DNA from: Silurus meridionalis
Taxonomy: Eukaryota; Chordata; Actinopteri; Siluriformes; Siluridae
Assembly: GCF_014805685.1 (NCBI RefSeq)
Contig: NC_060909.1
Coordinates: 4,396,792 to 4,460,791 of the forward strand
Length of the DNA stretch: 64,000 nt
Reading direction: 5' to 3'
A program made the translations under genes and the position numbers. This document shows positions 55,829 through 64,000 of the stretch, one piece after another (positions within the stretch are counted from its first letter, which is position 1; each line of letters begins with the position of its first letter). Below the pieces are notes generated by a model. That model had not been told where the DNA came from and made no database searches. It saw nothing but the letters and a program-made list of their open reading frames with translations.

Positions 55829-56936
55829 AAGTTTACGTTTATTTTATTTCTATGGCACTTTTCACAATGGACATTGTCTCAATGCAGCTTTACAGAACTT
55901 TAGAAATAATGTGAATTATTTGATTTTTATCCCTGATGAGCAGCCTGGTGCAACTGTGGCAACGAAAAACTCCCTAGATGAATGAGAAACCTTGAGAGGA
56001 ACCAGACTCAAATGGAAATCCATCCTCATTTGGGTGATATCAAGAGTGTGATTATAAATCTTAAAACAATACAAAACACCAGATAGTGAGAACTAACATG
56101 AGCACTGGAGTGTGTGATTATTAGTAATGTCCTTTCTGAAGTCTTATACTGTCAGTTGACTTTGTGGAACCAGGAGCTACTGAGCAACTCATAAAATAGC
56201 TTAACATTTGAGATCATCATAGATCCAACACCAACTCCTTCATGACAGAGACTTTAAACATTCAAAGAGGTCCAATGTCCAAACTCTATGAGGTGTGATC
56301 CAGATAGCACTGGTACGTGTCTTGATCGTTCAGGATGGTTGCGAAGTCAGCATCTACTTCTTTGAAGGTCCATAATCTTCATGAGGTGGGACACAACTGG
56401 AGCTGGTACAGCTCAGGATGCTTTGGGATGGGTAGAGAAAGAGAAGCAGTGGAGAGGAATTAGCGTAGCTGCTGTTCATGATATTAACAACCACAAGTTA
56501 AGTGTACTGGAGCACAAGGTTATGATATGTGATGTGTGTTATGTGTAGAACTCGCTAAAAAGATACATCTTTAATCTGCACTTAAACTGGGAGAGTGTGT
56601 CTGAGCCCCGAACACTGTCAGGAAGACTATTCCAAAGTTTAGGAGCTTAATGTGAGAATGCTCTACTGCCTTTAGTGGACTTTGCTATTCTAGGAACTAC
56701 TAGAGGTCCAGAGTTTTGAGATCTCAGGGAGCGTGACGGATTGTTGCATGTTAGACGACTGGAGAGATACATATGAGCCAAACCATTTAGTGTTTTGTAG
56801 GAAAGTAGCAGTAGTTACAATACATCCTTTCAAATGCAGGTTAAAATGCTGAGCTTCAGTGTAATGTTTTTTCGACCGATGAGCAAAATCTCTGTCTTAT
56901 TAGAGTTTAACAGTAGGTAGTTATGACAAAGGTGGC

Positions 56937-58064
56937 AAAAGTACACACATCCTTTACTTAAGGAGAAGTGCAGATACTCATGTTTTGAAATACTCGGGTA
57001 AAAGTTGAAGTACTGACTAAACTTTTTAAGTTAAACTAAAGAAGTTTGGGCTGTGACATGTACTTAAGTAAAAAGTAGTCTTTACTACTACCTGTTTTAG
57101 TGTCACGCTGGTAACTGGACCTCACGTCATATTATGATTAGAGCTGTAAATCAATTAAAATATTTAATCACAACTTAATCACACAATTTTAAACTGTTTA
57201 CTGTAATTTTACTGTTACCATAAATAAAAACTTTATGTTTTTAATACTTTTATCAACATAAGCATTTAGATGCTTTATGCAAATGTGTGATTATTATTAG
57301 TGACACCAAACTCAACATAGAGCACAAGGACAAAATATTCTTGTAAATGTAATTATAGTGTTTTAAATTATGTAAATCATCAGGACACCAGACGGAACTT
57401 TTGCTATGTTTCGACACGGTCGGTTATTTTGGGAGTACCGGAGAAAGTTGCCTATTCTAACTTTCATACGAATTACATTATCAGAGAATATTCAACAGTT
57501 TATTTAAAAGTAGACATTTCGAGATTTCTATTTATATATTAATTACGTATGTGATGTAAATTGTTACAGAGATTCAGGTTGTTAATTTGTGTTTGTAAAA
57601 AGAAATGACAAAGACGGCAGAGAGCGCCCCCTGTCTGTTTTCTTTATTTTACAAAAGCACAACGTATTGTTATCATGTGTATAAAAATAAAAGAAGGCAC
57701 TTTACAGATTGAAATGATGTATTGCTCTTATCTGTACAATTAAAAAGACCAATGTGCACATCATGGCGGATTTTGGTGGTGATTTGAGACTTGGCGCATC
57801 AGTAAAACAAATGTCTAGTGATTAAAATTATTTGGTGAAGTAATTTATTTATTTTATATTTGAGTAAAGAAAGGATGTCGTGAATAAACGTGAATAAATG
57901 TTGTGCTGATGGTCTTAATTTCATCTCATTTTTATTTCTTTATTTTTTTATATTTTTTTAATAAAAATGGTCCAAAAGAAATTCACGCTGCATCAATCAC
58001 GGGTAAATAAAATGAGTGCAGTTAAAATAAATTTGGGTTTGAATTTTGACATCCCTAATATATA

Positions 58065-58126
<62 letters not shown>

Positions 58127-58630
58127 CGGTATATTACTACAAAACCAATTTCAAATGTTGTTACCTAATGAATGTATTCAAGCTGAACAACTACCATATA
58201 GAACACAAGCAGAGAAAAGATGATGATATTCAGGTGATCAGGAATGTCTCTGTCTCATCTATGTTACCCCCAAACTTCTTGTTGCCTCTTATGCCTTGTT
58301 GCCTTGCTTATTGTTAACTTCGTAAACTAGCCCTCATCTGTTGTTTGTGAGAGCCAGGAAATGATACATCAGTAATAAATTGAAAAAGCCGCACAATAAC
58401 AGAAAATGGGTTGATGTGCTGAAAATGACACTCAACGAGAAGAAAAAATATCGATCATGTCATTAAAATTAATTAAAACTAAAGTAACGGGCCTGGTTTG
58501 AAAATATAAGAAGTACAAAGTTAAGATATTTGTGTCAAAAATTTAATGAGTAAAGGTAAAACGTTGTCTGAAAAATAAATAGTGAAGTAAAGTCCTGATA
58601 CCAGAAAAATCTACTTAAGTACAGAAACCA
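56937..58630. mobile_element. hAT-like AAGTAC family, 1.7-kb copy inside LINE-A
   Basis: The left end is CAAAGGTGGCAAAAGTACAC followed by CTTTACTTAAGGAGAAGTGC. The right end is AAAAATCTACTTAAGTACAG followed by AAACCA. AGTACTTAAGTAAAAAGTA-type subterminal repeats occur at both sides. It is much longer than the ~660-bp copy at 38648, but no transposase domain was recognised. A (TA)n array lies at 58058-58125. Confidence 0.7.
58058..58125. repeat. (TA)n microsatellite
   Basis: About 32 TA units with two TTA interruptions. Confidence 0.95.
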
Positions 58631-59211
58631 AGTCATCCAATCTTTTAATTCTCTAACACACTCAGTTAATCTGGTCAATTGAGATGTTTCATCTGGTTTT
58701 GATAAGATATATAGTTAAGTATCATCGGCATAACAGTGGAAGCTAATCCCATGCCTTCTAATAATATTTTCCAAGGGATGCATGTACGTATATTGTGAAA
58801 AGCAGGGGTCCTAGAACTGAACCTTGCGGCACTCTATATTTTACTTGCATTATCCTGGATAGTTCTTTATTTAAATCTACAAAATGGTAACGATCAGGCC
58901 GGTAGGATTTAAACCAGCTTAATGCTAATGTAATTCTGTAAGCAATCCAGGAGAAAGTCATGATCTATAGTGTCGAATGCAGCACTAAGATCTAATAAAA
59001 CCAACAGAGAGATGTAGCCTCGGTCTAAGGGTTAAAAACAGAGCATTTGTTATTTTATCTAGAGATGTTTCTGTGCTATGATAGGGCCTAAAACCTGACT
59101 CAAACTCTTCAAAGATATTGTGTTTTTTTAAGAAGGAACATAACTGGGCAGATACAATCTTTTTTAATATCTTTGACATAAACGGAAGTTTGAAATGGAT
59201 CTGTAATTTGA

Positions 59212-59397
59212 TAGTTCTTTCGGACCTGTGGGATGTGCTGGACAAAGAAGTCTGATCCATGGATGCCCCACCTCTCAATTTACATGACTTAAAGGATCTG
59301 CTGTAATGTCTTGGTGCCAGATACCATAACACACCTGTTTTGGCAGCAAAAGAGGGACCAACAAAATATTGGGCAGGTGGTCATAATGTTATGCCTG
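59212..59397 (+). mobile_element. Tc1-like transposon 3' end
   Basis: GGACCTGTGGGATGTGCTGG decodes as DLWDVLDKE, the helix after the catalytic NPIE motif. Then GATGCCCCACCTCTCAATTT, GACTTAAAGGATCTGCTG and TTTTGGCAGCAAAAGAGGGA (VLAAKEGP) follow. The end GTGGTCATAATGTTATGCCT is the terminus of the family at 40423. Only the last ~185 bp are present, with one stop. Confidence 0.78.
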
Positions 59398-60271
59398 ATT
59401 GGTTTACTGTATATAATATGAATGACATCATATTTTACTTTCGCATGTAATTCTGTTTTATAATTCTCCCATTTGATGGCTTGTTTGCTACTTTGATGCA
59501 GTAAAACATTAAAAGGTCTGCATGCAGTCATAAATAGAATGCTGGCATTCGTATTAATTTTTATTTTTTTAATTGCTATTATTTTCCACATGCACCCTCC
59601 CTAATCCATAGTCCATTGATTCTCTTTGATACTCCAACGCTCGTTAGAAGTTGTGAATTGAAAAAGAAAAACAGCAAACGGTTCTCTTGTGATGGATCTC
59701 TGCCAGCCTGCTGTATGCACCTCGATTGACACAATATAGGAATCGACTCTAAATAGCAGGCCTGATCTATTATAATTAAAGGCTGTGTGCTTGATATATT
59801 AAGAAATCCTCTATCACATCAGAGTGTTTTAGTTTCTTCAGAATTGTTTAGTACCCTTTACACACATGAGCAAGTCTGCATTTGAAATGTAAAGACATAC
59901 AACATTAAAATGTACAGCTGATTTTACAGGACAATGAGAATAACTATTGCGCATTAAAGAAAGAGATAATAATGACATAATTCGGCATGATATATTTTTG
60001 ATGCATCTCATGATTCATACATGCCATTATGAAAAAATGCTTGATGTGATCAATCATGTCTTGCATTGCTGTCTCACTTGCATCATTTGGACCAGATGAG
60101 CCATGCTAGGACATCATTCAATGTTCCCGTTCCCTGTACTAATACTATTGGGTTTCCAGCATGTAATCAACTAGCCAGGACGTCGTTTCAAGGAAATGAT
60201 CTGTATAATTAAATCGAAAATACATTACTTTATTAATTTCTGTCATCTTAAATTTAATAATATTTATATAC
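59398..60271. other. unique sequence, possible conserved non-coding DNA
   Basis: 59600-60110 is repeat-free with words such as TCTATTATAATTAAAGGC, TGATTCATACATGCC and AATCATGTCTTGCATTGCTG. No coding frame with a known domain. Confidence 0.25.
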
Positions 60272-60464
60272 CTTATATGGACAAAAGGACTGGGACACCT
60301 GACTTTTACAGCCACTTGTGATTCCATCCCCAAAAAACATTAACACAATGTAGGAGTCACATAAGAATTATGTGAAAAGCATAACATTTTCCCCTTTAAT
60401 TGATCTAGGAGATACAAAAAAATGCCGCTGTACACAAATCAAGGTCCATGAGGATATGTTTTTT

Positions 60465-60906
60465 CCAAGACGAGGAGTTTTTCCTGGTCACAGTCAACAC
60501 TGGTTTGTTTATTAAGGATCAATTTGTATTGATTAAGAATCCCTGGTGGTCTATTGGTTAGGATTCTGAGCTCGCGGCCCGGGTTCCAGTCCCAGTCAGG
60601 AAACCAAACCCAGCCATTAGGGTTGCACAAGCCCTTAGTGCCGGTCCCAAGCCCGGATAAATGGGAAGGGTTGCGTTAGGAAGGGCATCCAGCGTAAAAA
60701 CGTGCCAAATCGAACATGCGGATCACGAATACAGATGATCCACTGTGGCGACTCCTAATAAGAGAAGCTGAAAGAAAGTTTAATTTGTATTGATAAGGAA
60801 AAAAATTATCAACTCTTTTATACAACTTTTTAACCTCTTTAACTTGATGCGTTGAGAAATGTCCATTGTTAAAAGCGTTATGCAAATAAAAATGAATTGA
60901 ATTGAA
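60465..60906 (+). mobile_element. LINE-A 3' end, split by a SINE
   Basis: The left part is GAGGAGTTTTTCCTGGTCAC and ATTAAGGATCAATTTG. The right part ends AAATGTCCATTGTTAAAAGC, GTTATGCAAATAAAAATG and AATTGAATTGAAT. Retrotransposed into family T. Confidence 0.78.
60538..60781 (+). mobile_element. tRNA-Glu-derived SINE, copy 2
   Basis: Target-site duplication AATTTGTATTGATTAAG (60521-60537) and AATTTGTATTGATAAG (60782-60797). The head CCCTGGTGGTCTATTGGTTA lacks ~12 bases around the anticodon arm relative to copy 1. Then CGGCCCGGGTTCCAGTCCC, body GCCATTAGGGTTGCACAAGC, GCGTTAGGAAGGGCATCCAG and 3' end GATCCACTGTGGCGACTCCT, GCTGAAAGAAAG. Same family as 42052-42277. Confidence 0.9.
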
Positions 60907-60995
60907 TGGTTTACATGGTTTAAAGTGGAAGCTCTTGAGTGGCTTGCTTTAGAGCTTGAACCTTTACCCTGTTGAATTATAAACCAGACATCTTC

Positions 60996-61906
60996 AGAAA
61001 GTGGCTGAGAAACACCTGGTTACATAACTCTATTAAAGAGTTTTTTAAAAAGGCAATAAGTAAATGTATGTACATTTTTATGATCACAATGTAAACCCTT
61101 TGTGCAGGATAAGAGCCTGTTCTCTTTCCGCTGTATGTGCACTCATGCTGAAAAATATGGTGTGAAAGAATGATCTTGACACATTTTATCTGCTGAAGAA
61201 CTTCTTGCTGATACTTTAGTTTTTTTACTGTATATTTCTGACGCACTGAATGATGATGGCTTTTTTTGGCAGGATGTACATCTGTCTATCTGTGTGTCTA
61301 AACAAGAATCTTGTTAAGAATATTTGGTGGTATGTTGGTCGGATTTATATGGAATACAAACTGATTTGTTAGCATGATTCAAGCAGGTTGCAGCAAGGTC
61401 AAATGTCTGAATTAGTTTTTCTGTAATAACTTTCCTTCTATATTATGTATTTGTGGGTATCCTTTAAGGTATACACATAAACAAAAAAAAAAAGGAGTAG
61501 ACATGTTGGATGTTGAATGTTTCCCTGTCCGAGTTCTTCTTGTTCCTTCTCTAAATGATTACCAGATGGACTCCCTAAATATGTGCATGTCCCAAAGCCA
61601 GTTTCTGTAATCAGAAAAACAGTACTTTGCTCAGGTCTTAGGATTTTTCTTCACAATGCGATTCAACACACTTAGTAATATTTGCCCATATAATGTGATT
61701 CAGTGTTTAATGAATGGAGGACAAGAAGGACAGATGGAGGTGATTGGGTGTATCCAGTGTTTATTCAATCCAAAACCTGTGCTCAATCTGTAGCTTGATA
61801 AAACAAAGATCTGCAGAGTATAGCAAATGTAGTTTTGCGGTGGTTTTGTTTGATGGCCGCTGTGTGTGCTGGGAAATAGAGTTGCTGTTTTGCTATGAGT
61901 TCACAG
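60996..61906. other. unannotated stretch
   Basis: No recognisable repeat or gene. A short A run lies at about 61484-61494. Confidence 0.3.
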
Positions 61907-62049
61907 GTATAGTATAGTGGTGTATACATAGTGTATAGTAAATTATGGCACAGTATGGTATAGAATAGTTTATTTTACAGAGAGAAGAGTACAGTATAGT
62001 GGTATAGTACAGTATAGAGTAATATAGTACAGTACACTACAGTATGGTA
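61907..62049. repeat. degenerate (AGTAT)n tract
   Basis: Repeated AGTATAG, AGTACAG and AGTATGGT words. The tract continues after the inserted element at 62632-62660, so it was split by that insertion. Confidence 0.75.
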
Positions 62050-62631
62050 CAACCGAGCCATTAGGGTTGCTCAAGCCATTGCACTCTTAAGCCTGGATAA
62101 ATTGTAGGGGTTGAGTTAGGAAGGGCATCCAGCGTAAAACATGTGCCAAATCAAATATGCGAATCACAAACCTAAATTCCATGTTGGATCGGTCAAGGCC
62201 CGGGTTACCAACGACCGCCACAGGTATCGTTAGCCAACAGGGTACCAGTGGAAATTGGGCTACTGTTGGCTGAAGAAGGAGAAGGAGAGAAGGAAGACCT
62301 CTACAGAGACAGCAGGGAAAGAAGAAGAACGTTTAGAAGAGTAGAGATTAGATTGGGCGCTACAAATGTTGCCACTATGACTGATAAAGCAAGAAATTTA
62401 GCTAATATGATGGATCAGATAAAGGTAGACATGTTGTGTGTTAAGGAAACCAATTGAAAAGGGAGTAAGGCCAGAAACACTAGAGTTGGGTTTAAGGAGG
62501 ATTATGGATGAGGTGAGGGAAAAAAACACAGGTAGTTAGATAGAAACAGGCAGATGTAGAGGACAGGGTCACATGGAGACAAATGATCCGCTGTGGCGAC
62601 TCCTAAGGGGAGCTGCCGAAAGAAGTAGTAG
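62050..62631 (+). mobile_element. LINE-B-derived, internally deleted retroposon
   Basis: Bounded by a perfect 16-bp target-site duplication ACACTACAGTATGGTA (62034-62049 and 62632-62647). It consists of LINE 5' sequence (GCCATTAGGGTTGCTCAAGC, GAGTTAGGAAGGGCATCCAG, GGCCCGGGTTACCAACGACC), the first ~50 codons of the endonuclease domain, then a jump to the 3' end (GATCCGCTGTGGCGACTCCT, GCTGCCGAAAGAAG). The RT is absent, yet both termini are intact, so it moved as a unit using borrowed enzymes. Confidence 0.9.
62341..62457 (+). pseudogene. LINE endonuclease N-terminal fragment
   Basis: Reads VEIRLGATNVATMTDKARNL, ANMMDQIKVDMLCVKETN and stops at 62458. The same frame continues KGSKARNTRVGFKEDYG. 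It matches the start of the apurinic/apyrimidinic-like endonuclease of fish LINEs ('RIGTLNVGTMTGKGRE..ADMMERRKVDILCVQETRWKGSKA'). The Asn of TLN and the Glu of QET are kept (TN, KET); the Trp after ET is now the stop. Confidence 0.8.
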
Positions 62632-62671
62632 ACACTACAGTATGGTAGATTACAGTATATATTAAAGAAAG

Positions 62672-62756
62672 GAAGATGCTTTATACTTGTCACATGTACT
62701 TTACAGCACATAAAAATTCTTTCTTCTCATTTCCTATCAATGTTAGGAAGCTCGGC
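62672..62756 (-). mobile_element. SINE 3' fragment (Mermaid-like)
   Basis: ATACTTGTCACATGTACTTT, ACAGCACATAAAAATTC and CAATGTTAGGAAGCTCGGC match the tail half of the family at 3729-3945. The tRNA head is missing. Confidence 0.6.
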
Positions 62757-62958
62757 TCAGAACATATTGGCCACAAGGGCATAGTCATGCTGGAACAGGT
62801 TAGGATCTCCTAGTCCAAGTAAAGGGAAAATTTCATGCTACTGCATCCAAAGACGTCCTATACAATTGTGTGCCCTTAACTTTGTGATAACAGTTTGGAA
62901 AGGACGACATATGGCTGGGAAATTCAGGTGCCCCAATAATTTTAACCATAAGGTATGT
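62757..62958 (-). mobile_element. Tc1-like relic (family T), uninterrupted right end
   Basis: CATAGTCATGCTGGAACAGG, TTAGGATCTCCTAGTCC, ACAGTTTGGAAAGGACGACA and TATGGCTGGGAAATTCAGGT. It provides the empty-site sequence for the mariner insertion at 13970-14519. Confidence 0.7.
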
Positions 62959-63776
62959 TTGTGACAAATAAAATCTTGAAAAAGCTGTGTATCGATTGTT
63001 TAAAGCTCTATTTTACTACAAATTTGAAGTGAATAAAATGACCTGGAAGCTGGACCTTTGTGTACTGCCTGAACTTCAGTCCCCGGATCTGTGTTTATAC
63101 AAAGCCACTGAACCGGAAAACACATTAATGCGTTGTGTTTGTTTGTTTTCTTCGCCTAAAGGCATCCCGATTCTGAAAGTAAATCATTATTTTTAACTAA
63201 ATAAATAATCTTTATTTACTTTATGTCTGCCTTGAGAGGAGTAATGAATGTAAAAGAAGTAAAAAAAAAAGTGAAAAAGAGAGAGTGCCAGAGGACATAG
63301 CAGGAACATCTTGCAGTTTTCCAGAGAGTGGAGCCGCAGAAATGTACTCCTGTCCTGTTAATGCAATTCTCATGTTAGATGAATTGGAAACAAATCTCCA
63401 ACACTGTATCATATGAAAGGACATCTAACTTTTATTTTATTCATCCAGAGAGCAGTGCAGTGGCACAGAGGACGGCACTGTAGCCGCACAGCTTCAGGAT
63501 CCCTGGTTTAATTCTGAGCTCAGTTAAGTCTGTGTCTGCGTGTAGTTTAGATACACTGAGAGAGTTTAATTTGTGTAATGGGATTCCTACTGTCTCTAAA
63601 AAAGGCTGATATGCTAGTAGAGCTAAATTGCCCTTGAACAGGAATGTGTGTACATGGTGCCCTGTCTGATATTCTATACAGTGTTCCCAGGATGAGCTCT
63701 TTATTCCCGAATAAATATGCAAATATATGTACAACAAATAAATAATTGTGCTATTGCCAAATAAATAAAAGTCCTG
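62959..63776. other. unannotated stretch
   Basis: Unique sequence. Short open frames on both strands lack known domains. CAGTGGCACAGAGGACGGCA at about 63459 resembles a LINE or SINE head ('gcagtggtgcagaggat...'), but the match is too short to call. Confidence 0.25.
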
Positions 63777-63965
63777 TATATACTGTACGAGTCAGACATT
63801 TTGACACACCTTTTCCTTCAGATTCTTGTTTTTTCTTTATTATTTACAACATTGTACATTAATACTGAAGACATCCAAACTATTAAAGAACATATATGGA
63901 ATTATGTTGTACAAAAATAGTGTTAAACAAACACTCAGTTAGGTGAAGTTTGGATGGAAACTTCA
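63777..63965. mobile_element. Tc1-like terminal fragment, divergent
   Basis: TATACTGTACGAGTCAGACA followed by TTTTGACACACCTTTTCC, TTTTCTTTATTATTTACAAC, ACTGAAGACATCCAAACTAT and TATGGAATTATGTTGTAC parallels the order of the 6721 Tc1 TIR with many substitutions. Its partner end lies beyond the window. Confidence 0.55.
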
Positions 63966-64000
63966 ATTGACTGACCTTCATTTAAGGTCAGTCAATTGAA
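63962..64000. repeat. perfect 17-bp inverted repeat at the window edge
   Basis: TTCAATTGACTGACCTT (63962-63978), loop CATTT, and the exact inverse ending at base 64000. It may continue past the edge. Confidence 0.85.

Larger units (their letters stand above)
55829..59205 (-). mobile_element. LINE-A, 5'-truncated copy split by a hAT-like element
   Basis: Minus strand. RT coding lies at 59205-58631 and about 56928-56850. The 3' UTR runs leftwards through CTCAAAACTCTGGACCTC, TCCAGTTGTGTCCCACCTC and GGTTCCTCTCAAGGTTTCTC, then GCTGCATTGAGACAATGTCC and the AAATAAAATAAACGTAAAC tail near 55829. This copy links the RT domain to the 3' end seen at 22335, 25665, 30475, 45390 and 60465, so it is the reference for the family here. 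Confidence 0.82.
56850..59205 (-). pseudogene. LINE-A reverse transcriptase fragment
   Basis: In order on the minus strand: FKLPFMSKILKKIVSAQLCS, FLKKHNIFEEFESGFRPYHS and TETSLDKITNAL (RT fingers); ALSWFKSYRPDRYHFVDLNK; VPQGSVLGPLLFTIYVH (palm block B); then FHCYADDT-type active-site sequence near 58720 and CVRELKDWMT. After the inserted element, HNYLLLNSNKTEILLIGRKN continues the protein. The frame changes near 59030 and 58780 and has lost the segment with the first catalytic Asp. It is inactive. Confidence 0.85.
60272..60995 (+). mobile_element. Tc1-like relic (family T), outer layer of a three-level nest
   Basis: The left part is ATGGACAAAAGGACTGGGAC and ACCTGACTTTTACAGCCA, running to CAAGGTCCATGAGGATATG near 60460. 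The right part resumes at 60907 with GGTTTACATGGTTTAAAGTG, GAAGCTCTTGAGTGGC. Between them is a LINE-A 3' end that itself holds a SINE. Confidence 0.75.

Overview
This is a vertebrate window and almost certainly teleost fish, possibly a catfish (Siluriformes). It is AT-rich and full of (TA)n, (CA)n, (CT)n, (GATA)n and trinucleotide arrays. It carries the Tc1/mariner, hAT-like, LINE and tRNA-derived SINE families that dominate fish genomes. The catfish guess rests only on a SINE resembling the Mermaid/Merman type, so treat it as an inference. I found no host protein-coding exon, no functional tRNA or rRNA gene and no CRISPR array. The window reads as an intergenic desert or a giant intron. Every coding-like stretch I recognise belongs to a mobile element and is broken, truncated or partial.

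Layout. 0-5 kb: relics of a pogo-like transposon, Tc1-like elements, a LINE C-terminus and a SINE. 5.2-10.8 kb: a nearly complete DD37E Tc1/mariner element, a Tc1 deletion derivative and a LINE fragment. This block is followed by an inverted truncated DD37E copy and a second, nearly identical copy of the Tc1/LINE block. 11-18 kb: microsatellites, a mariner nested in a Tc1-like relic, small inverted-repeat elements and long AT-rich unique sequence. 18-24.7 kb: a hAT BED-finger relic, a long-TIR fold-back element, two Tc1-like elements, and a Mutator-like miniature element with telomere-like repeats nested in another transposon. 25-40 kb: LINE 3' ends, SINEs, CA arrays, a 30-bp minisatellite and a hAT-like element. 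40-50 kb: a second fold-back copy filled with an L1 3' end and a tRNA-Glu SINE, a palindromic Tc1 MITE behind an array of solo Tc1 ends, and a second minisatellite. 50-64 kb: LINE fragments, a LINE reverse-transcriptase frame split by a hAT-like element, a three-level nest, and a 582-bp LINE-derived element with a perfect 16-bp target-site duplication.

Shorthand used below. Family T is a Tc1-like relic with ends close to GGGACACCTGAC and nine loci here. LINE-A is a CR1/L2-type LINE whose 3' end reads AAAGCGCTATACAAATAAA plus TTGAAT repeats. LINE-B is a LINE with an endonuclease start near TNVATMT and a C-terminus near MLYGLE. LINE-C is an L2/Rex-type LINE with QGCVLSPLLY. There is no operon-like organisation. 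The history is layers of insertion, and target-site duplications and split repeats let the order be read at several loci. The most interesting items are the duplicated DD37E/LINE block, the LINE-derived unit that appears to explain the body of the tRNA-Glu SINE, the Mutator-like element with interstitial telomeric repeats, and the long-TIR fold-back family.
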